A DNA stretch of 64,000 bases, taken from contig NZ_CP179868.1 of NCBI RefSeq assembly GCF_051379705.1, positions 3,286,001 to 3,350,000 on the forward strand. The letters run 5' to 3'. Shown here in pieces: positions 18,333-27,224 of the stretch (its first letter is position 1; each line of letters starts with the position of its first letter). Position numbers and translations under genes: made by a program. The notes under the pieces were generated by a model. It saw only the letters and a list, made by a program, of their open reading frames with translations. It did not search any database and was not told the origin of the DNA. The DNA comes from Ekhidna sp051379705 (GTDB lineage: Bacteria; Bacteroidota; Bacteroidia; Cytophagales; Cyclobacteriaceae).

Positions 18333-19489
18333 TTATCTCCCTTATAGACATTCTCAAAAGGAGTCAGTTCGCCGGAACTGTTGATGAAAAGCGTGTAGTC
18401 AAAATTTTTGCTTGATTTCAAAGCTGCATCGCTTATCGTGTGTTTGATCAAAGTGGCAGGGTTTACTTTTAGTTGATCCGGGTAGTTGAAATTGACTTTT
18501 CTCAAATCACTGGAAATTATCAGTTTGTTGAAGAGAGCTGATATTTTAATAATCATCACCTGATCCTTTAAAGGAGAAAAATCTAGCTTATCAAGTTTTG
18601 AAATTGAGGAACCTTTCGTGGCATGTCGCATGCCAATGACGCACAATACGCCTGTATCTGGGTATTCCTCAACCAGCGATATAAACTTTTTATATATCAA
18701 TCGATCCCTGAATTTGTAATTGTTATTGGGGTTAGTGTAATCGAATGTCAGGCCGTCATCCATCTCTAAAATCATAGTAGCAAATTGGACGAAATCGTCT
18801 TCAAAAAAGCTGGTATATGCATCACTTTTTCGTTCCATTTCATCGATGGTTTTAAGTACCAGGCTTTCTACCACTTCCCTATCATAGTAGTACATCACAG
18901 AAAGACCCTGGTAGGATTCACGGTGTGCTTTTGTATTTTCAAATAGCTGCTTGAAAACGCCAAGAGTTGAATTCAATGATGCTGGAATATCTCTTTCACC
19001 AATCAGTTCATTGATTACATAAATGGCTGACTCCATCTTATATTCAATGTCAATGCTTTTAACGAAAATTCGTTCTTTCTTAGGTTGTGTCAGATTGAAT
19101 TCGCGCAGGTCCTCAAAAAAAGCCCAATTCTCTTTACCCCAAAACATAGTATTGCGCACTATATGACGAAGCATTGTGGTATCTCCTGAATCAAGGTAAC
19201 TGTTTATCATATGAGCCACGCTAGCACCTTGCTCTATCGCTAAAATTCTCACATTCCCGTTGCGATGTAAGTACCGCAAGACTTTCATTGTAGCCTGAGG
19301 AACAGAGCGAATGTTGTGCCAATGTTCCGCCAACACAAATACCCGATTACTGTCAATTTCTATTTGATCAAAACCAATGAAATTATCATTTTTTTCGACA
19401 TTGATAGACTGGATGTTAGACGGAATCTGCGCCAGAGAAATCGCGCAGATTGTTATAGCTAGTGAAACAAGTGGTATTCGTCTATTCAT
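18329..19489 (-). CDS. Exported protein of the erythromycin esterase/ChaN-like superfamily (tentative)
   Basis: 386 residues with a signal peptide (MNRRIPLVSLAITICAISLAQ). The segment VFVLAEHWHNI, then an RILAIEQGAS strand and a late GMRHATKG, follow the pattern of the EreA/ChaN/Tiki superfamily, in which a conserved Glu-His near the N-terminus and a late His form the active site. Export fits this group in Bacteroidota better than antibiotic resistance, so no macrolide esterase function should be read into it. It lies downstream of the S10 peptidase on the same strand, with a 40-base gap containing a small GCCTTA/TAAGGC hairpin. Superfamily call is by motif resemblance only. Confidence 0.5.
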   Translation of the reverse strand: MNRRIPLVSLAITICAISLAQIPSNIQSINVEKNDNFIGFDQIEIDSNRVFVLAEHWHNIRSVPQATMKVLRYLHRNGNVRILAIEQGASVAHMINSYLDSGDTTMLRHIVRNTMFWGKENWAFFEDLREFNLTQPKKERIFVKSIDIEYKMESAIYVINELIGERDIPASLNSTLGVFKQLFENTKAHRESYQGLSVMYYYDREVVESLVLKTIDEMERKSDAYTSFFEDDFVQFATMILEMDDGLTFDYTNPNNNYKFRDRLIYKKFISLVEEYPDTGVLCVIGMRHATKGSSISKLDKLDFSPLKDQVMIIKISALFNKLIISSDLRKVNFNYPDQLKVNPATLIKHTISDAALKSSKNFDYTLFINSSGELTPFENVYKGDN

Positions 19490-19529
19490 CTATCCGACCA
19501 ACGCCTTATGGTAAGGCAAATTGTACTGA

Positions 19530-21017
19530 TCAATATTTAGCAGGTTTATTACCTGGAAGCGTTTTCTGAATAAACGCTCTAAGGTGATCGTTGCTGCTAA
19601 TTAAATCTTCATTCCTTAAGTACATCATGTGTCCACTACGATATCCTTTAAATGAAAGTCTATCCTTCATCTTTCCACTGGGATCGATTTGCCACATAGT
19701 ATACTTAGCATCAAAATACTTGGTGGCTCCATCAAAGTATCCACTCTGTATCATCGTATGCAAGTACGGATTTTGAGCCATTGCTTGTCGCAAGTTTTCT
19801 CCTGTATTGTTGCCGTCTCTATTCCAAGGATGCACAGGACCAAACATGTTGTACTTAATGTCCGTCTCGTACTTGAGCACATTTTTGTAGTAATAGTTGA
19901 TTGCCGGAGTAAACGCATGAAGCCAGCTGGTTAGTTCTGAGTTGAAGTCCGGTCGATCACCTCCATCAGTGCGATCTATACCTTTGTATCGCGAGTCTAG
20001 TCGACCAACTGTAAAGCCCTCATCACGCAACAGTTCTTTCCAGAAGAATGATGTGGGTACGTCAAGATTGTATTGAAGGATTGCCTTCTCCGAAATGCCC
20101 GAATACCTAGCAATCATTTTGGCTGCATTTCCTCTTTCATCGTCACCAACAAAACCTCCTTTTGTCAGAGTTGGCATTAACTCTTGAACAGAATATGTTT
20201 CTACTTCTTCCAATACCTCAAGTAAATCCTTGCTTTGAAGATCTGACGGGAGCTTTTTATGGTACCATGCTGCTGCGGCAAAGTAGGGTACGCGGAGCGC
20301 TGCTCCCAATGGTCCATCTCTTCTCCCTTGACCACTATGTATACCAAGTTCAGTTGGTGAAACCAAAATCACTCCGTTGAGGTACATCCACTGCCTGTTT
20401 TGCAGCTCTAGTGCCAGGCCGGAGACACGAGTGGTTCCATAACTTTCTCCAATTAGGTATTTAGGAGATTCCCAACGGTTCATGCGTGTCACAAATGTAT
20501 TGATCCATTCCGCTAGATAGGAGATGTCTTCATTCACTCCGAAAAAGTGATCTCTACTTGTATTTTCCTTATCCAGAATCCTTGAATAGCCTGTATTAAC
20601 AGGGTTTACAAATACAATATCTGCCACATCAAGGATGGAGTTCGGATTGTCTTTTACACCATAGGGCTGAACAGGAAAACCTTCATCGTCAACTTTCAGG
20701 ATTTTCGGACCAGTGTAGGCAAGGTGCATCCACACTGAAGCAGATCCTGGGCCGCCATTAAATGAGATGACTAGCGGTCTTGCTGCTCGGTTTTTAATAT
20801 CGCTTCGCTGATAATAAGTGAAATGAACAGCGGCTATGGCTTTGCCATCCTCATTCCAGACGGGCTGTGTTCCGGTGGTAGCAGTATAGGGAATAGACTT
20901 TCCTTTAATCGTTACCTGATGAGTAGTGGAAGTTGTTTCGTTGGCAGAGATCATTCGATCCTGGCCATGCAGTGAGATGAATAGAAAAAAGGAGCAAAAG
21001 GTGAGTACTGTTCTCAT
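19530..21017 (-). CDS. S10 family serine carboxypeptidase, exported
   Basis: Exported peptidase of 495 residues that removes C-terminal amino acids. I use ATG 21017, which gives a proper signal peptide (MRTVLTFCSFFLFISLHG); the longer frame begins with a TTG at 21053 and adds 12 residues. NGGPGSAS (87-94) forms the oxyanion region, GESYG places the nucleophile at Ser192, the late FDGAT region carries the candidate Asp and RSGHMMY the candidate His. These match the carboxypeptidase Y family. Likely acts in the periplasm or outside the cell in peptide scavenging. Confidence 0.93.
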   Translation of the reverse strand: MRTVLTFCSFFLFISLHGQDRMISANETTSTTHQVTIKGKSIPYTATTGTQPVWNEDGKAIAAVHFTYYQRSDIKNRAARPLVISFNGGPGSASVWMHLAYTGPKILKVDDEGFPVQPYGVKDNPNSILDVADIVFVNPVNTGYSRILDKENTSRDHFFGVNEDISYLAEWINTFVTRMNRWESPKYLIGESYGTTRVSGLALELQNRQWMYLNGVILVSPTELGIHSGQGRRDGPLGAALRVPYFAAAAWYHKKLPSDLQSKDLLEVLEEVETYSVQELMPTLTKGGFVGDDERGNAAKMIARYSGISEKAILQYNLDVPTSFFWKELLRDEGFTVGRLDSRYKGIDRTDGGDRPDFNSELTSWLHAFTPAINYYYKNVLKYETDIKYNMFGPVHPWNRDGNNTGENLRQAMAQNPYLHTMIQSGYFDGATKYFDAKYTMWQIDPSGKMKDRLSFKGYRSGHMMYLRNEDLISSNDHLRAFIQKTLPGNKPAKY

Positions 21018-21074
21018 AGGTTTTGATTTGAAATTGGACAAGAAAAGTACCAAGAAATGAGCTGAGTAGGAAAC

Positions 21075-21108
21075 AAAAAAGACATGCTCGGCAAATGAGC
21101 ATGTCTTT
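21075..21108 (-). terminator. Rho-independent terminator after the DUF4097 gene
   Basis: On the reverse strand AAAGACATGCTC, a 7-base loop and GAGCATGTCTTT form a perfect 12-bp stem followed by a T-rich tail. It lies just after the stop at 21131 and ends the sigma/anti-sigma/DUF4097 operon. Confidence 0.88.
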
Positions 21109-21130
21109 CGGTTAGTTGATTCTTTGAAAC

Positions 21131-22192
21131 CTAGTCCATTTTTAACCTGAGGTTTCCGTAGCTGGAGTCTATCCTTATCTCCTTGCTTGGATCGCCATTC
21201 CCTATCTTTCCCTTATAAGTGCTTTTATTAGATTCTTTGACACGGTAGTTGAATGTGGCGTCAACATCGGATGATACTTTCAGGTCTGCAAATGAGAACT
21301 CAGCATTTATGTTAGCATTTAAGCCTTCTTCCAGTCCGATCTCATAGGAGCCAAACTTCCCATCAATGTCTACAAGTGTGAATGATTTTGCCAGCTTATC
21401 AATTCTGAAATTTCCAAGATAGCTGCAGTCCAGCTCGATACTTCCCGTCAACTCTTCGATATCAAAACCTGAGAAATGAGCATCAGCATCTATTTTTCCG
21501 GCCTTTTCTATTTCTAGCTTTCCATATTTACTTTCAACTTCCAGATCGGCTACCTCACCAATTTCAATCTCTGAAAAACCTTGGGTCAAATCAAGTTTAC
21601 CCGCACCATCTATTTCAAAATTGCTGTATTTGACTGTTGCCTCTCCGTCTTTGATCATGCCGATACTCCCGCCACCAAAGGAGAGTTTAATCTCAGTGTC
21701 TCCACTTACATCTCCTACACGCATAGAACCATATGAGACATTGATGTCCAGATCATTTTTCCGGTCACCCATTGTTACATCACCGAAGCTATTTTTAACT
21801 TCCAGAGGATTTGATTCAGGCATATAAATGGTGTAATTAATTTCAAACCCTTCCTCATTCTTGTTTTTTGTGCTGGAAATCTCAGTTTCGAATACAATTT
21901 CAGCTGAGCTTTCTGTGATATCGATATCGATGGCATCAAGAATATTTTGAGCTCTATCCTCGTTACGCCCTTTACCGATAATCTCGACTTTAATATCAAA
22001 CTCACTTTTTTCCCATGAGTTGATTTCTACTTTACCAAACTTGTTTTCGATCTTCAGCTTGGTAGTTGCACTGACTTTAAAGTTGCGCTCTACGTATTTC
22101 TTCTTTTGATCCTGCTTACCAGCGAATACCGATACCGCCAGTAGAAGGCAAAGTGTAGCTATTCTATATTTCAATGGATATGTTGTCTTCAT
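21131..22192 (-). CDS. DUF4097-like exported beta-helix protein
   Basis: 353 residues with a signal peptide (YRIATLCLLLAVSVFAG). The mature part is a run of short repeats such as KIENKFGKVEIN, VKNSFGDVTMGD, VSYGSMRVGD and VESKYGKLEIEKAG, the right-handed beta-helix pattern of DUF4097/putative auto-transporter adhesin-head proteins. Its function is unknown; such proteins are commonly found behind ECF sigma and anti-sigma genes in this phylum. The start overlaps the anti-sigma gene by 29 bases and a strong terminator follows. Confidence 0.85.
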   Translation of the reverse strand: MKTTYPLKYRIATLCLLLAVSVFAGKQDQKKKYVERNFKVSATTKLKIENKFGKVEINSWEKSEFDIKVEIIGKGRNEDRAQNILDAIDIDITESSAEIVFETEISSTKNKNEEGFEINYTIYMPESNPLEVKNSFGDVTMGDRKNDLDINVSYGSMRVGDVSGDTEIKLSFGGGSIGMIKDGEATVKYSNFEIDGAGKLDLTQGFSEIEIGEVADLEVESKYGKLEIEKAGKIDADAHFSGFDIEELTGSIELDCSYLGNFRIDKLAKSFTLVDIDGKFGSYEIGLEEGLNANINAEFSFADLKVSSDVDATFNYRVKESNKSTYKGKIGNGDPSKEIRIDSSYGNLRLKMD

Positions 22193-22682
22193 TGTTTTGG
22201 TTTTTAATGTTTTGTAAAATGTCCAGTTGTTTGTTCAGGATGTCAAGTCTCAACTGCAGGTTGTTGATCATTGCGTCCATCACACGGTCATTGGAAGCGT
22301 TAGTTTGGTAGGTTTTCTTCAATTCCAAATACATGGAATCCAGTTGGTCGATTTCCACCAGAAATTGCTCATGTTGCTCAGAGGTTAATTGCTCCTGAAT
22401 CGCTTGCTTTCGTTGAGCAATCAGAGACACGTAATAATCCTCCGCTTGTGTAAACTCGTCACTTAGCATTGGGCCATCTAAAGATTCAGATTGACTCTTA
22501 TCTATCATTAAATAAATCGTGGAGACCATAAAGAGCATTGCTGCCACTTTCCAGACGGTCGGCCAGATCGCATGCTTTTTACTCAGCTTCTTATCTATAC
22601 CTTCCCATGCTTTATCACTCGGACTTGCATCATTAAATGCTTCCCGGTTTTCCATGATAAATTTTTCTAATTGATCACCCAT
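22164..22682 (-). CDS. Probable anti-sigma factor, single-pass membrane protein
   Basis: 172 residues: a cytoplasmic N-terminus of about 45 residues (EKFIMENREAFNDASPSDKAWEGI), one membrane helix near 46-62 (WKVAAMLFMVSTIYLMI), and a long periplasmic alpha-helical part with coiled-coil character. This is the expected topology of an anti-sigma factor that holds the ECF sigma factor at the membrane. No zinc-binding HxxxCxxC motif is present. It overlaps the sigma gene by 8 bases and the DUF4097 gene by 29. The role is inferred mainly from position and topology. Confidence 0.78.
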   Translation of the reverse strand: MGDQLEKFIMENREAFNDASPSDKAWEGIDKKLSKKHAIWPTVWKVAAMLFMVSTIYLMIDKSQSESLDGPMLSDEFTQAEDYYVSLIAQRKQAIQEQLTSEQHEQFLVEIDQLDSMYLELKKTYQTNASNDRVMDAMINNLQLRLDILNKQLDILQNIKNQNNEDNISIEI

Positions 22683-23229
22683 AATTCACCTCCTGTGTTA
22701 CAATCATTTTCAATTTGTCTTTTGCTCGCTTGTACTGGGATTTGGAAGTTGATTCCGTAATCCCGAGTATTTCGCCAATTTCTTTGTGGTCGTATCCCTC
22801 AAAAAGATAGAGTGATAGTACCGTTCTGAAGCCGGACGGCAATTCATTCATTGCGTTTTGAACTTGCGCTACCGTATAGGCAGGCTCGCTTTTTTCCGGT
22901 TCAAATTCATTGACCTCATCTTTTATATCCTGCGCCAACATCAAGTCTTTTTTTATCCGCTGTACTTGATTCAGCGCTTTATTGATCACGATTCTTTTCA
23001 GCCATGCTCCAAAAGAAGCATCTTCTCTGTAGCTTTTAAGATTTTGAAAAGCACTTACAAATGCATCCTGCAATACATCTTCAGCTTCATTTTCATCACT
23101 TACAATTCTTAGTGCAGTATTAAACATCGCTTTGTTGTACAGCTTGTATATTTCAAACTGTGCGGAGCGATCTTCTTTTCTACACCTTGCTATTAGGTCA
23201 GCGTGAATATTTACCGTGTTAGCTTCCAA
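22675..23229 (-). CDS. ECF-type RNA polymerase sigma factor
   Basis: 184 residues. Region 2 contains DENEAEDVLQDAFVSAFQNL, which recognises the -10-like element and melts DNA. Region 4 contains LPSGFRTVLSLYLFEGYDHKEIGEILG followed by ESTSKSQYKRAK, the helix-turn-helix that reads the upstream promoter element. The start is TTG 23229 (the first ATG is far inside region 2). Together with the overlapping anti-sigma and DUF4097 genes it forms an autonomous envelope-responsive operon; the regulon and signal are unknown. Confidence 0.95.
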   Translation of the reverse strand: MEANTVNIHADLIARCRKEDRSAQFEIYKLYNKAMFNTALRIVSDENEAEDVLQDAFVSAFQNLKSYREDASFGAWLKRIVINKALNQVQRIKKDLMLAQDIKDEVNEFEPEKSEPAYTVAQVQNAMNELPSGFRTVLSLYLFEGYDHKEIGEILGITESTSKSQYKRAKDKLKMIVTQEVNYG

Positions 23230-23280
23230 TTTTTAGGTTAGTTCAGTGTAAAGACTTGGAAAGGGGAGATGGGTTGCATG

Positions 23281-23308
23281 TTGTTGTTAATTTTAGACGA
23301 TAAGTTTG
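23281..23308 (+). promoter_or_regulatory. Candidate promoter directly before the small barrel gene
   Basis: TTG at 23281-23283, 17 bases, then TAAGTTTG at 23301-23308 match the Bacteroidota -33/-7 consensus. The -7 box ends 5 bases before the only sensible ATG (23314), so the message would be leaderless or nearly so. Confidence 0.33.
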
Positions 23309-23313
23309 AAAAA

Positions 23314-23913
23314 ATGAAAAAAATCCTTTGGATAATCCTCCTGATTCCTTCTTTGGCTTCAGCTCAAGAATTAGATTCGTTAGTTACAGATACTACCGAA
23401 ATAGAACCTCCTGCCTATTATCTAGCGGTTTATGTAGATGCCGGTGCTAGCTTTGAAGCTAGCGCACCTGAAAGTAATTTTTTTAGTGTTTTAGGTATTG
23501 GAGCCCAATATGAAAAATGGATGATTGGATTCTATCGATATGATTTCCAGGGAACATCTCAGTCACTGGTTGTGTTTCCTAATTCCTTTGAATTAAAATA
23601 TAGATATGCCGGGGTTTACTTAGGATATCAATTTTATCAGAATGAGCTGCTCAATGTTTCTGCAGGCGGAAGCTATAATAAAGGAGATGCCGTTTGGAGA
23701 AGCCTTGAGGATGGTCAAGACTTTTTAAGGGATGAATTTGATTTAATCAAAATGAGATTAAAGGTAGAAATTGGGAAAATAAGGTATATAAAGCCTCATG
23801 CCAGTATCGGCTATCAAAAAATGAGGAATCTTAATCTGGCGAACCTGAATGAAAGTAATTTTTCCGGCTTGTTTGTTGCAGCTGGTATCCGCATTGGTTA
23901 TTTTAACCAATAA
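23314..23913 (+). CDS. Exported small outer-membrane beta-barrel protein, unknown function
   Basis: 199 residues from ATG 23314, which begins a textbook signal peptide (MKKILWIILLIPSLASAQ); the longer frame from 23269 adds 15 residues without sense. The mature part alternates polar and hydrophobic residues in strands (YLAVYVDAGASFEA, FELKYRYAGVYLGYQF, GLFVAAGIRIGYF) and ends near an aromatic residue, consistent with an eight-stranded outer-membrane barrel. I do not recognise a named family. It is divergent from the ECF sigma gene and followed by the PorE-like gene after 65 bases, so a regulatory link to sigma is possible but not shown. Confidence 0.75.
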   Translation: MKKILWIILLIPSLASAQELDSLVTDTTEIEPPAYYLAVYVDAGASFEASAPESNFFSVLGIGAQYEKWMIGFYRYDFQGTSQSLVVFPNSFELKYRYAGVYLGYQFYQNELLNVSAGGSYNKGDAVWRSLEDGQDFLRDEFDLIKMRLKVEIGKIRYIKPHASIGYQKMRNLNLANLNESNFSGLFVAAGIRIGYFNQ

Positions 23914-23978
23914 CTTATTTATTTATAGACGTTTAGGGTTATTTAATTAAACTTGTACAAGAATAAGAAAACGAAGCT

Positions 23979-25991
23979 ATGACTAGAGTGATTCGTGTGT
24001 TTTGTGCCATTCTGTTTATGATCGCTTTTACAGAATTACAGGCTCAGCGGACATTTAAAATGTATAAAGAAGCGGAGGAAACCTTCTATGATGAGAGGTT
24101 TGGAGAGGCATTAGAGAAGTATCAGGCAATTCAGGAAGTAGATTCAGCATATGAAGATGTTCTTTACAAAATTGAGATATGCAAGCTGCTCTCAATTACC
24201 CAGTATGAGAATATGATGCCATTTAATGACTATGAAGAGGTAATGTCTGATCGAGACAAATTCTATTATTACTGGCAAGGAAGAATACTCATGAAAGAAT
24301 ATGAGTTTGAAGAAGCTCTGAAATCTTTGAGGAAATTCATACAACTGCCAGAAAAAAAGAGCGATGAGATTATGGAAGAAGCTCGTCGCTGGGCTAATTG
24401 GGCAACAGCCGCAAAGAAATTCATGGATAATCCTATGTATTATGAGATTCACTTGTTGGAAGAGGGACTTAATACAAAATATGCTGAGCTAAGCCCTGTG
24501 TATTTTTCAGATAATGAAGAACTAATGTTTCTATCCAATCGGGACGAATCCAAGCCTGATCAATTTCAAATTTATCATTCGAGACATGAAGGAAACCGAA
24601 CTTGGTCAGAGCCAGAGGTGCTTTACAATGTGGGGACATTTACCCGCGACAACTCGAATATCGAAGTGGTCGCAGAAGACGGACGATTATTCCAGTTTCG
24701 ATCTGATAAAGGTGGAGATCTATTCTATAGCGAACCAACAGATACCAAAACAGGATGGTCGGCACCAAAAGAGTTCGATAGCAAGATATCTTCGACACAC
24801 CTTAGTTCACACTTCTTTATCAACGAACATGAAGATCGAATCATTTTTGCCAAGAATGTAGGAAGTAAGAAAGATCCTAACCTGGATCTATTTCAATCGT
24901 ATCGAGATCACGAGACCGGTGATTGGAGTAAGCCTGCACTTTTTGCCACCACGATCAATAGTGAATACAATGAAGATAGTCCTTACTTGAGCCCGGATGA
25001 GCAAACCCTATATTTTGCCTCTGATGGACATGAGACCATGGGCGGGTACGATATTTTCAAGTCTGAGTTTGACTCCACTACGCTAAGTTGGTCAGAACCG
25101 GTAAATATGGGTTTCCCGGTAAACTCTCCAGACGACGAGCTCCATTTCAAGTTGAACAATGATCAGATGTCGGGTTACTTTACATCTAATCGATTGCACA
25201 CGATTGGCGATTATGATATTTTCTTTTTCTGGGAAATACATACAGTGAAAATAAAAGGAAGACTAATCGATGGGCCTACCGGAAAACCAATTACGGATGC
25301 CCGTATTTTCTTCCGGCCTGTTGAGTACACCGATATGTATTTTTTCTCACCTACTGATGAAAAAGGACAATATGAGATGGTGATCAATGCAGATGATGTG
25401 TATGAAGTTGAGGTGAAAATGGAAAATGAGACAGTTAAACTTGATGACTTTGAAATTCACTCTACAGGCGGAGCTAATACAACTTATATTAAAGATTTTT
25501 ACGTTGGTGAAGTGCCAGCGCAATCTGCGGCAACTGCATCCACCAGGCCTACAATCAACACACCAAAGGTTCCAAAGCCTACTACTCAGCCAATTAGACC
25601 TCAACGAAACGAATCAAAGATTCAGGATTTAGGCCGGATGAATAGCACAAGTGATCGTGCGGTGGTTAGAAACATCTATTTTGATTTTGGTGATACACAA
25701 GTATCCGGCGATAGTGAACCGATATTGAGAGCAATTCTGGCTAAGATGATCGAATATCCTCAAATGAGGATTGAGATTGCTGGACACACAGATAGCGTAG
25801 GTGATGAGAAAACCAATCAGTGGGTTTCGCAGAAGCGTGCGGATGCCGTGAGAAACTGGCTAATTACCAATGGTGTTTCGAAAGATCGGATGATAGCGAA
25901 AGGCTACGGTGAAAATCAACCACTCGCAACTAACGACAATGAGCGAGAGGGACGAGAGCTCAATCGAAGAATCGAGATTATCGTCAGATAA
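23979..25991 (+). CDS. PorE-like OmpA family protein (TPR, propeller, CRD, OmpA)
   Basis: 670 residues with a signal peptide ending near LQAQ. Domains in order: TPR-like helical repeats (about 25-140), a WD40/PD40 propeller (about 150-410, with SPDEQTLYFASDG), a carboxypeptidase regulatory-like domain (about 415-500), a Pro/Thr-rich linker, and an OmpA peptidoglycan-binding domain (about 550-670, with IEIAGHTDSVGDEKTN and LNRRIEI). This is the order described for PorE of Porphyromonas gingivalis, which anchors T9SS to the cell wall. Bacteroidota often have several such proteins, so this one may serve a particular PorP/SprF protein rather than the core machine. Confidence 0.88.
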   Translation: MTRVIRVFCAILFMIAFTELQAQRTFKMYKEAEETFYDERFGEALEKYQAIQEVDSAYEDVLYKIEICKLLSITQYENMMPFNDYEEVMSDRDKFYYYWQGRILMKEYEFEEALKSLRKFIQLPEKKSDEIMEEARRWANWATAAKKFMDNPMYYEIHLLEEGLNTKYAELSPVYFSDNEELMFLSNRDESKPDQFQIYHSRHEGNRTWSEPEVLYNVGTFTRDNSNIEVVAEDGRLFQFRSDKGGDLFYSEPTDTKTGWSAPKEFDSKISSTHLSSHFFINEHEDRIIFAKNVGSKKDPNLDLFQSYRDHETGDWSKPALFATTINSEYNEDSPYLSPDEQTLYFASDGHETMGGYDIFKSEFDSTTLSWSEPVNMGFPVNSPDDELHFKLNNDQMSGYFTSNRLHTIGDYDIFFFWEIHTVKIKGRLIDGPTGKPITDARIFFRPVEYTDMYFFSPTDEKGQYEMVINADDVYEVEVKMENETVKLDDFEIHSTGGANTTYIKDFYVGEVPAQSAATASTRPTINTPKVPKPTTQPIRPQRNESKIQDLGRMNSTSDRAVVRNIYFDFGDTQVSGDSEPILRAILAKMIEYPQMRIEIAGHTDSVGDEKTNQWVSQKRADAVRNWLITNGVSKDRMIAKGYGENQPLATNDNEREGRELNRRIEIIVR

Positions 25992-26034
25992 TAATCCTTC
26001 TTTCCCGTATATTTAGATACATAAAATAAACAGC

Positions 26035-27042
26035 ATGTATACCTCAATTATTGCTGGTCTAGGACATTATGTACCCGATAATGTCGTGACCAATGAAGAT
26101 CTGTCCAAAATTATGGATACAAGTGACGAATGGATTACCGAAAGAACAGGTATCAAAGAACGTCGGTGGATAGACCCTAAAACAGATGATAGCCCATCTA
26201 CTATGGGAACAAAGGCAGCCCGAATGGCCATCAAGAATGCAGGATTGACTCCTGATGACATTGATTTTATCATCTTCGCTACCCTTAGCCCAGATTACTA
26301 CTTCCCAGGACCTGGTGTGATGGTGCAGGAACAATTAGGCATTAAAGAAATTGGCGCACTTGATGTTCGCAATCAATGCTCCGGATTTGTGTATAGTTTA
26401 TCGATAGCAGATCAGTTTGTGAAAACGGGCATGTACAAAAATGTACTGGTGATAGGCGCAGAAAATCATTCCGGAGGCCTTGAAAGATCCGATCGAGGAA
26501 GGGGAGTTACTGTAATATTTGGTGATGGCGCAGGTGCAGCAGTAGTCCAGCAGTGCGAAGAGCAGGATAGAGGGATTCTTTCCACGCACTTGCACTCTGA
26601 AGGGAAGCATGCTGAGGAGTTGGCGCTTATTGGTCCGAACACGGGAAGGTGGGTTCCGGAGATCATCAAGGAAAATGATCCCGAGGATTCAAGCTATTAT
26701 CCGTATATGAATGGCAACTTCGTTTTTAAGCATGCGGTTACCCGATTTATGGAAGTAATAGGAGAAGCACTAACTACCAATAATAAAAAACCTGAAGATA
26801 TTAGCTTATTGGTGCCACATCAAGCCAACCTACGAATTAGCCAGTATGTTCAAGCTAAAATGAAACTGACTGACGATCAGGTTTACAACAACATCATGAG
26901 GTACGGTAATACCACAGCTGCCTCAATTCCAATTGCTATGAGTGAAGCCTTTCAAGAAGGCAAAATCAAAAATGGTGATTTGGTATGTCTCGCAGCTTTC
27001 GGAAGCGGATTTACCTGGGCATCGGCACTCATCAGGTGGTAG
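26035..27042 (+). CDS. 3-oxoacyl-ACP synthase III family (FabH-like)
   Basis: Condensing enzyme of 335 residues that starts fatty-acid chains by joining an acyl-CoA to malonyl-ACP. The catalytic triad is complete: Cys115 (in RNQCSGFVYS), His262 (in VPHQANLR) and Asn292 (in YGNTTAASIP). The N-terminal SDEWITERTGIKERRW is characteristic. It stands alone with no fab or plsX neighbour, so this may be an extra KASIII with a special substrate such as branched starters rather than the main FabH. Confidence 0.9.
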   Translation: MYTSIIAGLGHYVPDNVVTNEDLSKIMDTSDEWITERTGIKERRWIDPKTDDSPSTMGTKAARMAIKNAGLTPDDIDFIIFATLSPDYYFPGPGVMVQEQLGIKEIGALDVRNQCSGFVYSLSIADQFVKTGMYKNVLVIGAENHSGGLERSDRGRGVTVIFGDGAGAAVVQQCEEQDRGILSTHLHSEGKHAEELALIGPNTGRWVPEIIKENDPEDSSYYPYMNGNFVFKHAVTRFMEVIGEALTTNNKKPEDISLLVPHQANLRISQYVQAKMKLTDDQVYNNIMRYGNTTAASIPIAMSEAFQEGKIKNGDLVCLAAFGSGFTWASALIRW

Positions 27043-27110
27043 GTTTCTATATCATTTGATAAAATCCTAATTGGACAAAACGCACGTTTTTATCGATAAA
27101 TAAAGTATTG

Positions 27111-27132
27111 GCAATTTTAAAATTGCATTTTT
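27111..27132 (+). terminator. Weak palindrome after the FabH-like gene
   Basis: GCAATTTTAAAATTGC is a perfect 16-base palindrome followed by ATTTTTT. It is AT-rich with essentially no loop, so it may be a weak terminator or only AT-rich spacer. Confidence 0.3.
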
Positions 27133-27175
27133 TAAAGAACTTATTTAATTATTTTAATTATACACTTAGAATAGT

Positions 27176-27183
27176 TAAATTTG
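27176..27183 (+). promoter_or_regulatory. Candidate -7 box for the first tiny gene
   Basis: TAAATTTG matches TAnnTTTG exactly and would start a transcript about 35 bases before the ATG at 27225. No -33 TTG is present at the expected distance. Confidence 0.35.
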
Positions 27184-27224
27184 TTCTCATCAAAGTATAA
27201 ATCGACCATAAATCATAAAAGCGA

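Noticed and set aside
19503..19517. GCCTTA-TGG-TAAGGC hairpin between the S10 and Ere-like genes as a terminator
   Set aside because: The stem is short (6 bp) and no T run follows on the reverse strand.
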